Source of the DNA: Datnioides undecimradiatus
Lineage: Eukaryota > Chordata > Actinopteri > Lobotiformes > Datnioididae
Direction of reading: 5' to 3'
NCBI GenBank assembly: GCA_008933995.1
Contig: WARS01004318.1
Coordinates: forward strand, 447,089-511,088
DNA: 64,000 nucleotides
The notes beneath the pieces were generated by a model. It saw only the letters and a list, made by a program, of their open reading frames with translations, did not search any database and had not been told where the DNA came from. Positions 42,139-58,862 of the stretch are shown piece after piece (position 1 is the first letter of the stretch; each line of letters opens with the position of its first letter). A program made the position numbers and the translations under genes.

Positions 42139-43254
42139 CTGAGGAAAAACAAAAAAACCAGGTCAAGTGATGCAGGGCTGACAACGAGCCGGCGCTGTTC
42201 TCATAAACTAAACAAAGGTAGCAACATGTTCATCCATGTGTGCAGTGCTGCAACGCCCACAGATGCAACTGAGGACGTAAATCTGTAAAAACACCGTGAA
42301 AAAACAGGTTTTTAGTCGAACACACAGGACAAACAGCCTGTTTGTTGGAAACAATCTGATGCCACATTTGAAGGAACATCTCAAAAACTGGTGTAAAAAT
42401 TAAGACGAACAGGATGTAAGACACGAAAGTATAAGAAGGGAAATAACCCGAAAAAGACAAACTGTGAGCAAAAAAGTCTTTCCTGAGTTAAAGGACATAT
42501 TTTGACAGAAATTCGTTTTATTTATGTGAAATGAAATCCCAAATATGTAAAAATCTAAAATACATTTGTACTGTGTTATGTTGTGTCTGTGCTACTGAGA
42601 TTGAAACCCAACAATCTTTAAATGTGCTACATAACAATGAGTTGCAATGCAATAGCTCATACCTGGTGTTTGCCGAATTGAAGAGAGGATCCTTATTATT
42701 CATAAAAGTTATTCCTCTTCAAACACTGTTTTCTAAGTTGAGCGCGATGAGACGTTAAATATCAAACTCCCTAATATTCGTACGGAGTTTGGAGAATAAG
42801 CGGAACCTGTCCGGACGGTCTGACCTCAATTCATGCTCTTCAGATATCGAGTTTTCAGCGTGTTGTTGTGGCAACATTAAAAGCCCCGGGCAGCATCGTC
42901 ATTGATGTCAGCGGCACAAATGTCAATTAGCGAGTTAGCACAGAAAAGTAGGTTAGCTCTAACGTCAGCACTAGCTAGCGGAAAAACAACTGTGGGACTA
43001 ACTCATACAAATTTAATGAGACAGGTTTTTTTCTACACTTACAGGAAACATTATTAACAGGTAACGACTTTTATGTCCTAAAGCTTAGAAATAACTGCCC
43101 GCAGTTGACTACAGTCTTTCAACTTAAGGTGTTCAAAATCAAATGTATTAGTCTGAATATAGCTGCGTCATCAAGCAGCGACGTAAAACTGTGTCACAGC
43201 AACATATGTATGCGCAAATATTAATATTTTAATACTTAAAAAATATTTACTTAC
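42139..43254 (-). other. PIGQ 5'UTR intron
   Basis: The ATG exon starts at 42138 after the acceptor TTTTTCCTCAG. An upstream donor AAGAAG|GTAAGT at 43255/43254 defines a non-coding exon. The 1.1-kb intron is AT-rich with no other feature seen. Confidence 0.6.
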
Positions 43255-43335
43255 CTTCTTTAACACCAACACAACCGTTCACCTTCCATTGATACCGTCG
43301 AGTTGAGTTTGGCTAAGCAGAGAGCGGCGCCATGT
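43255..43335 (-). other. PIGQ non-coding first exon (5' end approximate)
   Basis: It ends at 43255 with the strong donor GTAAGTAAAT. The start is not defined. Sequence to about 43.4 kb is locally GC-richer than its surroundings, consistent with a promoter shared in the divergent PIGQ/EEF2KMT interval. Confidence 0.5.
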
Positions 43336-43489
43336 TTGTTGACAGTCCAGCGCATTAAAGGCTCCGGAGGGAAACAGGTGTTTATCTGTGTTCCCGTTAT
43401 CCCCACCGTCGAGGGTTATTTAAAATTTGACGCCTTTAACGACGAGCACTATGATAACACTAATTTTAAACGTTTGTTTATTTAAATAT

Positions 43490-44740
43490 AGAATTTAAGT
43501 CGTTTTTTTGTTCCCTTTGCTCATTCTAATGTGAAAATAATCACCGGAAGCTTGATTTGTATGCTATCAATTACTGCGTGTATAGCGGCTCCGGTTACTG
43601 ATTTCTACACAAGTGTCAAAGCTGTTCTGATAAAGAGTTTTAATAACAGTTAATATCAGCGTGTCAGAGTTAGCTGATGTGAACTTAACATCATCTGAAC
43701 CAGTGTCACGACAGAAAATATCGTAACTTCCAAATGTGTCAGTACATTTTAAATGTACTCATAAGGTAACAAAAGACATGGTCTGCGGGGTCGCTGATAA
43801 TAGATTAATATATATATATGTAGGTTTTTTTTAATGTTTGTATATGTAAATATTTAAAAACTTGTTTATGATAGCTTTTTAGTTTGACAGCATCAAGCTG
43901 GGTACACATACAAAACTATGTCTGCTTCTTTTCGGACACCACTGTTCAGGCTCTAGTTTTCTTAAAGTCAAAAACATAAAGTTTGATTAACAGTAATATA
44001 TTTTTTTGTCCTTTATTGTCTTTAATTAGTTTAATTGATCATGTGGGTCCAAAACGACCAATTCCTGATGTTTTGACTGTTGTAGTGCAATAATATGGAC
44101 CGATAATTAAAATAAAATATGATATTATTATTATTATGCTTTCAATATTGAATATAATCTGCTTGTTACTCACCAGTGCAGGGCCAGTGCGTGTACTGTA
44201 GTAGTGAATGAGGAGTTGGCCCAACTGTAGAGAGATTTATCTCCTGCTGCAGTGACACAGCAAGAAAAGAGCGGGATGGACCCCTGGAGACTAAAAATAA
44301 CAAAAATATCACTGACAGCCTATAACACCTGACATGTCAGGGTTAAAACATCTTACCTGAAGACACTGAAGTCCAGTCTCTCACACGTCAGTTTTACACT
44401 TTCAATAAATGGAAATATTTAGGGCTGATTTTGATGTTTTTTGTTTGAAAATGTTTTGATTTTTCAAACTTTAATTTTTATTAGTCAGAAATATATGATA
44501 TTTTAGTATGTTTTAAATCTTTTTATTATATATTATTATATATTTAATATTTATTATATTCAATTTGTTCATTTATTTATATTTCTCTTTACGCGTTTAA
44601 TGAGTCGCTGCTGCTTTCTGAACATTTTATTTCTTTGCATTATTTATTTAATTCAATTTGTTTATTTTCGGTTCGCGCTGTTTATTGTTTTTAGTTCATC
44701 AACTCAAACTCATTTCATTTAAAACCTGCCCCATCCAGTC
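43490..44740. other. AT-rich interval between divergent PIGQ and EEF2KMT
   Basis: No gene is seen. It holds AT-rich tracts (43.8 kb tatatata, 44.5-44.7 kb TTATTATATA) and no recognisable mobile element. Confidence 0.45.
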
Positions 44741-44757
44741 GTTTTAGTGTGAAACGG

Positions 44758-44790
44758 TCGCGATGCATTGTGGGTAAACAGGAAGTAAAC
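44758..44790 (+). promoter_or_regulatory. EEF2KMT proximal promoter motifs
   Basis: TGCATTGTGGGTAA (44764-44777) is followed by CAGGAAGT (44779-44786), an ETS/GABP-type site, within 50 bp of the ATG. This is typical of TATA-less housekeeping promoters. The protein assignments are motif-based guesses. Confidence 0.35.
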
Positions 44791-44805
44791 AAAGACACGT
44801 TGGAG

Positions 44806-47800
44806 ATGGAGCGCGCAGAGCAGAGCCAGAGCTCAGAGTGTGAAACAGTCAGTAAAACGGAGATTTTGCGGGACTTTAAAGCGGCTTTTTTCTCCATGAG
44901 CCGCCTGGTGTCGTTTCCCTGGGCAGTGAGTAAAACAGCGAGTCAGCAGAGTTTGAATTCATTTCAGAGAGCGACGGCTTCGCCAAACTCCGTTCACACA
45001 TCTGTCTATATTTGTGTTTCCTCGCCCGTTTAAAGTTTCTCTGTTTCTGAATGAACCGAAGTTATTTCTCACATCAGCGGACATTTCGGCTCAATTCGGC
45101 GCAATTATTTACGACATTAAATCTTAGAAACAATAAAACAAACAGCATCTTCCTGCCACAAGCTGCAAGACTCCACAGCAGCTCATGTGTGACAGATGAA
45201 TGAATGCCTTTTTATTGTCACTGCACACATGTACAATGTACACTATACACATGCACAATGAGATAAGAGCCACTCGCTCTACAGTGCAGACATGTAAGAA
45301 ATATTTACAACATATAGTATAAAAATAAAAATGAATAAATAAATAAGTATTAGTGCAAGACAGGATAATGATAGGAGAGGGGGTGGGGCGAGGTGCACAG
45401 ATTGAGGTAGTATAAATGAGGTGACTTAGGTGCTGATTTTCAGGTTGTGCACGTGTATGAATTTATAATTGCACATGCGTTTGTATTGCACAGTTGTGGC
45501 ATAGGACACACAAGGAGATATTAACCCCGGGTTCCCTGGGCTGGGGCCTTTCGGACTGTGTGTTGTGTGTGTGGTCAGTGCATATGTGTGAGTTCAAAAT
45601 TAGTTATGGCTTTTAGGCAGAAACTGTTTTTAAGTCCAGTTGGTCCTTGTTTTTGATACCTGTAGCCCTGTAGCGCCTTCCTGAGGGCAACAGGTCAAAC
45701 AGTTCAGAGCCGGGGTGTGTGCTGTCCTTGATAATGCTCTTAGCTCTGCTAAGGCAGCGGGAGGTGTAGATGTCCATCAGAGAGGGCAGAGGGCAGCCGA
45801 TGATCTTCTGTGCTGTCTTAACTACCCTCTGGAGCCTCTCCCTGTCTGCCGTGGTGCAGCTGCTGTACCATACTGTGATACAGTACGTCAGCAGACTCTC
45901 GATGGACGCGCGGTAGAAGGTCAGCAGCAGGCCAGGGTCCAGGTTGTGCTTCCTGAGGACCCTCAGGAAGTGAAGTCGCTGCTGGGCCTTCTTCTGAGAT
46001 GTTCTCTGTCCTGACAAGCTGCAACAACAGCAGCAGCCTGCACACGTCACGACACTGTGAACTTTCAGTACACCTTATTCTTTATATACATTTTCTTATA
46101 TGTATTTATCTCTTTTTATCTTTTGTAAATATTTTTTGTATATTTGTCTGTCTGTCTCATGCTGGGTGCTTGTAAGTTGCTGCTGCAACACGGACATTTC
46201 CCAGTTTGGGATGAATAAAATCTGTCTATCTTCAGATGATTTGTTTATACAGTTTTCATTAGTTTGCAAAGTCTGAAGATGACAGAAGACACGAGGCTGA
46301 CGATTACAATTTAGAATAAAAGCAGTTTGAAGAATCAAAGATGTAGTTTCATAAATATCAAACATTAGAATTAAACTACAAAATTAAAGATCAAGTCAAA
46401 GAAAGCTGGACATGAAATCCACCATTCTAAGAAAAACTGAGTAGTTTGTTCAGAATTTTAAAACAAATCAGTTTATTAACAATAAACGTCATTAAAGGTT
46501 TGACCCCACTTCAAAATGTCAAACTGATGAATTCCTCTTTTCAGTTTTTAGAAAAAGACCTCGAACGCAGCAAATCATCAGACCTGATTTTAGAAATCTT
46601 AAATCAGGTAAGAGGACCAACGCACAGACATTTCACAGTCTAACAATCATAAAACAGAAATATTGATCATATCTTTTTTTCTGTTTCTGACAGACGTGTC
46701 TTCACTCTCTGTGCCGGAGGTTTCCACCCTCGGTCAGGTTCAGGAGGTTGTTTCTCTCTGAGCTCATCAGACGGGTCGGTGGTTTGTCACTTTGCAGTTT
46801 GTTTCAGAATTGCGTTGTTTCCTGACGTCTCGTCTTCAGCTGCCTGCTTAACACACAGACCAGTGCCCAGTCTGACTGTGCAGAAAGAAAACAGCCTGAG
46901 TTCCCAAAACTCTTGGAATCAGCAGAGTCAGCAGGATTCACCTTCAGGGAACCATGAACGCCCGTCTAAAGTGATGTGCTGTGTGTCCACAGCAGGAGGC
47001 TGCAGACTGCGACCCTCTGGACGAGCTGTACGACGCGCTGGCTGAGGTGGTCGGAGCTGAAGACACGAGCGAGTGCTACAAGAGCTACATACTGGTACTG
47101 AACCTCCTGCAACCTGAGAGGAAATAGAAGGTTCTATTCTGCAGATGCTACACATGCTAAAGAAGCTACAGATGCTAAAGAAGCTACAGATGCTACACAT
47201 GCTAAAGAAGCTACAGATGCTAAAGAAGCTACAGATGCTAAAGATGCTACAGATGTTGTAGATCCTACATACAGTTTTCACTTCCTGTTCACTTCCTGCT
47301 GTGGGCGACGTCCCCCCTGACGTTCTGGTTTTCGTCCTGCAGCCTGGGGGCGAGGCGGTCAGCCTGCTGGAGAACGTGGCTCTGATCTCAGAGGGGACCA
47401 CGGGCCTGGTGACCTGGGAGGCTGCTCTCTACCTGGCAGAGTGGGCTCTGGATCACCCGCAGACCTTCACTGGCAGGTGCCTCCTTCACTCTGCTGGGCG
47501 TCATGTTTACATCGCACGCTCAGCGTTTTAATCTCCTCGCCTCTCCTCCTCCTCCCCCGCCACCTGCAGGACGGTTCTGGAGCTGGGCAGCGGCGTCGGG
47601 CTGACCGGCATCACCATCTGTCGCTCCTGCAGCCCGAGCAGATTCGTGTTCAGTGACTGTCACCCCGGCGTCCTGCAGAAACTGAGAAACAACGTCCGTC
47701 TGAACGGCGTGATGAGCTGGACGCCTCCTGCCGTCAGCGTGGAGGAGCTGGACTGGGCGACGGCGACGCAGGAGCAGGTGGAGCAGATTGGAGCCGACGT

Positions 47801-49062
47801 CGTCATCGCTGCAGGTCAGAGCTCAGTCAGGTGGAGGTAGTGTAGTGAGAGATGAGTAAAGGCAGTACAGAGATGAAGTATAGGGAACGCCTAATTTGCA
47901 CTTGAGTAAATGTGAGTAAAGTACTTAGTTACTTCCTGTTGCTGTCTCCGCTGTGCTGCAGATGTGGTGTATCACCCAGATGTTGCCGCCAGTCTGGGCG
48001 GTTGCTGTTGAAGATCCTGAGCTGCCTATTGGTCAAGTCCTCTGCTCCACGGTGAGAAACCAGGACGACGTAAGGTTTGCTAAGCTGCAGCTCGGTGAGG
48101 CCAACGGACTACAGCATTACTCAGAGTACTCTGATTACATCTGACTGCACACACTGCTGTTATTCTGAATACTCTGATTACATCTGACTGCAGACACTAC
48201 TGTTACTGTGAATACTCTGATTACATCTGACTGCAGACTGTTACTGTGAATACTCTGATTACATTTGACCGCAGACACTACTGTTACTCTAAATACTCTT
48301 TATAACCTCTGACCGCAGACACTACTGTTACCTGAATACCTGATTACATCTGACCGCAGACACTGCTGTTATTCTGAATACTCTGATTACATCTGGATGA
48401 CACACTACTGTTACTGCAAATACTCGGATTACATCTGACTGCAGACTGTTACCGTGAATACTCTGATTACATCTGACTGCAGACACTGCTGTTATTCTGA
48501 ATTACTCTGATTACATCTGACTGCAGACTGTTACTGTGAATACTCTGATTACATCTGACTGCAGACACTACTGTTACTCTGAATACTCTGATTACATCTG
48601 ACTGCAGACACTACTGTTACTCTAATTCGGCACTGTGAGTGTTTTATAGGTTGATTAAAACATTTTTATTTGTATTCCATTACCTTCAGGCCATAAGAGC
48701 TTTGTTCGTCTCATTGATCTAATTGTCCGGACTGTAACTGTGGCTGAAAGGTTTAAAAACATAAAATCCCTTCAGTTACTTTGAACGTGACAGTTTAACA
48801 TGAGGAGTATGTTTGTACGTGTTTTGCACAGTACAGAGGATGAATGACTTATTTACTGTTTTTGATATTATTCTACACGTTTACGGACAATAAAGTTGTT
48901 TTTTGTTTAGTTTGAAGAAACTCAATCAGCCAATCAGAGTCAACCTGTGTTGTTTTGGCAGAAAAGGCGGGGATCAGCCATCACGTGATCACGGGAGCCG
49001 CCAGCCACGTGTTTCCTTACAACAGAGTCTCTGCGATAGAAATGATTCGACTGTCCCGGTGA
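44806..49062 (+). CDS. eef2kmt: EEF2KMT (FAM86) eEF2-lysine methyltransferase, frame disrupted in exon 7
   Basis: Eight exons: 44806-44925, 46545-46607, 46694-46774, 46993-47094, 47343-47476, 47570-47814, 47962-48094, 48962-49062. The human enzyme trimethylates eEF2 on a lysine using S-adenosylmethionine. Visible features: FAM86 N-terminal helices (EILRDFKAAFFSMSRLVSFPW, FLEKDLERS), EGTTGLVTWEAALYLAEW, SAM motif I VLELGSGVGLTG, and FSDCHPGVLQKLRNNVRLNG. The C-terminus is ITGAASHVFPYNR...EMIRLSR. Exon 7 begins DVVYHPDVAASLGG in phase, then meets TGA at 48009. The homologous continuations LLLKILSC and STVRNQDDVRFAKLQL lie in the two other frames, so about two single bases are missing. Total coding length is 979, two short of whole codons. 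This may be sequencing error, allele-specific loss or pseudogenisation. Everything else looks functional. Confidence 0.85.
45197..46050 (-). mobile_element. 5'-truncated non-LTR retrotransposon (L2/CR1-like) in EEF2KMT intron 1
   Basis: The minus-strand frame 45613-46050 encodes the C-terminal end of a LINE reverse transcriptase ORF (QRLHFLRVLRKHNL, LLTYCITVWYSSCTTADRER, then CPLPSLMDIYTSR and HPGSELFDLLPSGRRYR). This pattern is common in fish LINEs. It continues into a 3'UTR ending AATAAAAAGGCATTCATTCATC at about 45197, a characteristic short-repeat tail. The 5' part of the element is absent. The clade is judged from memory only. Confidence 0.8.
46040..46232 (+). mobile_element. Second LINE 3' tail, opposite orientation
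   Basis: The T-rich sequence ends TTTGGGATGAATAAAATCTGTCTATC, resembling the GGGATCAATAAAGTATCTATC tails of fish LINEs. It reads on the plus strand and abuts the 5' side of the minus-strand LINE, so two truncated elements point away from each other. Confidence 0.5.
47136..47262. repeat. Short-period tandem repeat (GCTACAGATGCTAAAGAA) in EEF2KMT intron 4
   Basis: About seven units of 15-18 bp built from gctaaagaa and gctacagat, with small variants. Confidence 0.85.
48121..48630. repeat. 43-bp minisatellite in EEF2KMT intron 7
   Basis: About eleven imperfect units (actctgattacatctgactg, then cagacactactgttactgtgaat). Several units lack the cagacactac part. The array starts about 30 bp after the exon 7 donor. 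Confidence 0.9.
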
Positions 49063-49363
49063 CGCCGCCACCGCCGCAGAGTAAAGGCCTTTATTTACAA
49101 ACAAACAAACTGTGTTTGTGTTTTTATACATTCAACTTCACAGAAGCACAAACACAAACTGCTGCGGTTCATGGTCATCAGTCATTCAGCCCGACCCTGT
49201 TTCACACGTTCCTGTGGGTTAGTGACAACACGCAGAGACGAACCTTCATGTTAAAGGGGAACTTCCTTTAAACAGTTTAATGATCTGACCAACCAGACTC
49301 CACTCAGAAAAACAGGGATTTTAACATCAGTGCAGCCACTTCACTCAAACACAACACAAACTA

Positions 49364-49369
49364 AATAAA
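49364..49369 (+). terminator. Candidate EEF2KMT polyadenylation signal
   Basis: AATAAA about 300 bp after the stop, followed by the T/G-containing ctcatcttgtttgatcttt. It is in the convergent interval before ALG1. Confidence 0.45.
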
Positions 49370-50056
49370 ACTCATCTTGTTTGATCTTTAAACAATCGGC
49401 AGCTCTGGTTTGGCTGAATTAAACCCTCCGTTCACCGAGTTTGATGTGAAGGTATCAGGAAACACGAACGTGTGAGGTCGGCCGTGGCAGAGGCAGCAGG
49501 ACGGGTCATTTCACTTTAATGATTAAACGTTATTTTTAACTGAGCCGCAGCTGCTGATGGTTGGAGCAGTGACAGATTACTTGGTTTGGATTAGGTTCAG
49601 ATTATTAAGATTAGTTTGGGTGAGTTTTATTCTGTGTTGCTGAGTTTCACAGTTTGTTGGTTGTAGATGTGACGGATGTGTTTAGTTTAACATCGTCCCT
49701 CTGTTTGGATCTGAGACGCTGTAAATAACAACCACACCTGTAGGTTCGATTAGTCTCCTGCACACAGAAACAAAGTGGGATCCACAGTTTAACAGACTGA
49801 TGCTGCGTTCAAGGACAAAGGGACGCACGGATGCTTCGCTCTGGATAATCCACAAGTGAATCCTGAACCTTGATGCTACAGGACGACCTGCAGTCTGTCA
49901 TCTCGCACAAACTAACAGCACCTCTCTGCAGTTCACCCCCCGTGGTCCTCGAATGAAACGCACCCAAACTGACGTCAGCGTCCGATTCTCACAGTAACTT
50001 TTCTCTGCGTGTTGTGACGTTTAAGGTCAACGTCTGTGTCAGAACCGTGGCGTCCA
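49370..50056. other. Convergent interval between EEF2KMT and ALG1
   Basis: No gene is seen. It must contain the ALG1 3'UTR on the minus strand. I found no canonical minus-strand AATAAA close to the ALG1 stop. Confidence 0.4.
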
Positions 50057-54901
<4,845 letters not shown>

Positions 54902-54920
54902 GTTTGTTTGGGATTTGTGA

Positions 54921-54948
54921 TGACGTGGCTCAGCAAAGGGGGCGGGGC
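54921..54948 (-). promoter_or_regulatory. ALG1 proximal promoter: TGACGTGG and GC box
   Basis: TGACGTGG (54921-54928, plus-strand reading) lies 20 bp upstream of the ALG1 ATG, with GGGGGCGGGGC at 54938-54948. TGACGTGG fits both the CRE/ATF core and the unfolded-protein-response element (UPRE) bound by XBP1/ATF6, plausible for an ER glycosylation gene. It may lie within the 5'UTR. Confidence 0.4.
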
Positions 54949-54979
54949 TTCTGATTTAAAGGGACCGCAGCCTTTATGA

Positions 54980-56181
54980 TGCGATCACTAGAAACGGTAA
55001 TAGGACGTTTACAAGAGTATGAGGAGGGTAGTGCGTCATCACAGCACACAATAAATGAAATGCATTCAGTAAAACTGAGCATTCAGCAAACATTCAGTGT
55101 TTTATCTTCAATTATAATTCATAGAATTATAATTAATTCAGTTCAAAACATAATCATCACAACATCCTTGTTGTCCTCATCTTACAAAGTTAGCTAAACT
55201 CACTGATTCTACTTGTTTATTATATTAGATTGTTTTTAGATTCTACCTGATAAATCCCTGTGTTGTTTTGTTTTGTGATATCTTGATGTGTTCACTTTGT
55301 ATTTTGATAAATGCATGTGACACTAAACCTATTGCCCTGCTGTGCTACACCAAATTATCCTATATACTGTTTTGTGATTATAAATAATGTTTAAAGGCTC
55401 AGACTTCACTGAATTGTGCAGCTGACATCAGCAATACAGTCATAAGATGAGATATAAAGGAATATAAAGAGGATATAAAGTAAATAAACTCACAATAATG
55501 AAACATTATACACGCTTCCATTGGGAAACACGTTTGCAGATTTGGTCCCGGTGGAAGTAAACATGATTCTGGCTTCTGTCACGAGGGGGAGGAGGGGGGC
55601 AACAAGGAGAGATGTTACTGTGGTGCTCAATCTGGGACTTGGACCCTCTTGCACTATGATCCTATGAAAAGCCTTTTCCTTTAATATCTCCTAAAACAAA
55701 CGCTCCTGGCGTGATTTTGGACTTTTATTATTAATATTGTTATTGTTGTTTTCATTACTGGATGGTTTCCTCGTGCAGGAGTGGAAAAAGGTCCACACAT
55801 CTCATCTGAGAATTGATATGAAATGCATTATTAAAGGCTACACTGTATGTTACACATGTCATGCAGCAGGTTTCTCTTGTACATTTTGATTATTTGCTGT
55901 TTTCCCTCTGGTGGTCTCCTTCAGCAACGCAGTGTGCTTTGTGGAGACTTGTCGGGCGCTGATGGGACTGATTTGCGGGTATTTTCAGGTTTAATTGTGC
56001 AAAAGAAAAAATGTTTTTCACCATCTTAAGTTTGGATTTCGTAATGACAGCCCTCCTGACGTCACGGCTGTTTCCTCCCCCCTGTCCGCGGAGAGGCAGG
56101 CAGTCCTCCCTGCTCCCCTCTCGGTTTCTGCAGGACTAAACTGCCCCGGAGCCTCTGGACCGGGATTATCCGAGTGAGACG
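54980..56181. other. Divergent interval between ALG1 and C16orf89
   Basis: AT-rich centre (55.1-55.5 kb) and a G-rich patch (aggagggggagga) at about 55.58 kb. No gene or mobile element is recognised. Confidence 0.45.
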
Positions 56182-58818
56182 ATGCGGGCGGCAGCGGGGC
56201 ACCAGCTGGCCGCAGTGCTGGCTCTGTTTGCCGCAGTGTTCGGGTCGCAGGCGGAGGTGATCGATGACATCCTGAGCAGCCTCTCCAGAGGAGCATCCTT
56301 CCTGGAGCGACAACACGAGCACATCAACCTGGACGGGGTGGTCGGGTTCCTCATGCTGCAGGGTGCGTACACAGGCTGCAGGCAGCGTCCTCTCCGCTGC
56401 AGCAGGCATGTGCAACAAATCTGCAGGTCTAATGATTCCTAATGATGGGTGGGTTCAGGTACAGTGGGACATTTACTGTACATTACGAACAGTCAACTCA
56501 CATCAGTCAGTTTCTAACATGGGAGGAGTCTCTGCTGATGATGGGAAGTTTAAATCATTTATTGTTTAAAAGTTAAGTATTAAAGTTAACTTAGACTCTC
56601 AGCTTACTGTTACACTACAACCACAGAACAACAATTATAATATAATATAATATAATATAATATAATATAATATATATTCAGATGAGAAGACATATTAAAA
56701 GTCCTTGTTAGCTGGTCTGTGAGACTTCATTTAGGCACTAAATGCTAACAGTAGCATGCTAACATGGTTATAGCTGGTGCAGCCGGCAGTGTAACATTTG
56801 CTGTTACAGTTTAGTGTGTTTGCATAACGTTTGCAGCTTGCGTGCAGCTGAAGTCGATGTGAATGTTGTTAATGTTGCATAAAAGAAATATTATTATATA
56901 TACATTTCATATAAATGCAATGTTGGCCTGAAGATGGCGCTATATGCAAAGTCAGAGGATCAAAGCTCTTAGAGTTCGTCCTGAGGGAAACATGACGTAA
57001 GCATCCACGCTGCTAGCATGGCTAAAAACACAAAACACCTCAAACTAATGTTTAGTCAATGTTCAGTTTGTCTGCGTTTCCCATTTGCATAAAGCCTCTC
57101 ACACACATGGACCATTTGTGTGAACGAGGGGCTGAACTTTGACCCCGTTATCCTGAATCTTCTCAGCTGAACTGAAGGAAGCAGTTCGGACGTGGCCTCA
57201 CAGCGACCCGGTCAGCTGGGCTCAGAGAACCACCGCCATCGCTCTGGTCAAACGTCTCGACCAAAGCTTCGACAAGGCCGTCGCCGCCCTGCAGCAGAAC
57301 GACCCCAAGTACTACAGAGGTGAGGAGGACTACGATTCCCAGAATGCCTGTGGTGTGATGTCACTGTGTTGATGTTTTCTGAGTGAAAACCCTGAAACGG
57401 TTCGGGTTGGTGTCACAGTGTCACTTCTGCGTGATACCCACCGTTTGTTTTGCTCAAACTAACTGCTGACAGCGTTTGTTTGTTTGTTTATGTGGCTGCT
57501 TAAAAATGGCGGCTGTGGTGCTGCATCAGGTTCATGTGTTCGACCAATCAGTGCACACTCACACCACTCAAGGTTCCTCTTGTCCTGCGAGAAGTAGGAC
57601 CCACAGAATTCCCTCAGAACAATCCAGAGCAGTGTTTCCTGTAACTCTACCCCGTCACACGCTGCACGTGGAGCTAACTTCCAGCTGTTTCCTAATCTTC
57701 TCCTCCTCTGCGTCGTGCAGAGTTCGAGCCCCTGCTGTCGTGGAGTTTCTGGCTGGTTCCTCAGGGGCGGAGCTCCACAGATCCCAGCCTGGTCTACCCC
57801 TCCACCATGACCACCGAGTGCTACGACGAGCAGCTCAGTGACAAGTGTCTGACCCTGCTGCTGGGAACCTGGTATGAACGAGCATCACACCTCGCGGCTG
57901 GCCTGGCTTTGTTTCACAACGGGAGGGCTGAGGGAGGGAGGGGCGACGTCTTTTCGCTCTTTAGGCGCCAAACGTCTCGTTTAGCTTTGGGAAGCGATCG
58001 TGTCTGGGGTCAGGCTCAGTCCTGCGACAGCTTCCGACACTACTGTGCCCTCAGGCGGAGGCCTTCTGCCGGTCTGTTTGACCTACCCTGTGATTGGTGG
58101 AGCTGGTTGGGGTCAAATGCGGCCTGAGCGGGTCTGCAGATGCTAAAACAGAGCGGTGTCCTCAGAAAACACTGCACAGGACACAGGATTTGAGTTTTAG
58201 TCCTGAAACAATCGTCTAATCAACAGTTATTGACAAAAACTTTAATGATCCCCTAAAATCTTCATTTAAACAGTAAAAAAAAAATTAAATGTATTTTTTT
58301 ATGTTAAATTGTTCGTCGGATGAAAAAAGGGAAAATTCAACCCTCTGATCTGAAAAATGGAATTTGTCTCTGTTGTTTGACATTTTGGACCAAAAGACAA
58401 TAAAAAAAACAAAAACAACATTCTGACCAGTCTAAGCTGTGTGTGTGTGTGTGTGTGTGTGTGTTTGAGCAGGAAGATGAACGGGACGCCCTGCATCGTC
58501 ACCAAGCCCTGCCGGGACACCATGACCCGCTTCGGTTGTCCACACTACTCCCTGTCCCACCAGCTGCTCTACTTCATGATCGGAAAAATGGTGAGTGTGA
58601 ATCAATGTCAATGTATTAGGTTAAAACGGAGCTACAGTCAGGAAGTGATTAGCTTAGCTTAGCATAAAGACCAGGAGCAGGGGGAAACAGCTAGCCTCTA
58701 GCATCCAGAGTGTGTCAAACTGAGGTGCGTTCAGGCTCATCGATCAACAGGAACCTGCCCAAAGGTCAAAGCTGCAGTGTTTTCAGTAATAAATCAGCAT
58801 GCACACACTCTGCAGCTG

Positions 58819-58862
<44 letters not shown>

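Noticed and set aside
47953-48144. A single open frame crossing EEF2KMT exon 7 as an alternative complete reading
   Set aside because: Only its STVRNQDDVRFAKLQL part matches the family. The upstream part is out of phase with exon 6, so it does not repair the gene.
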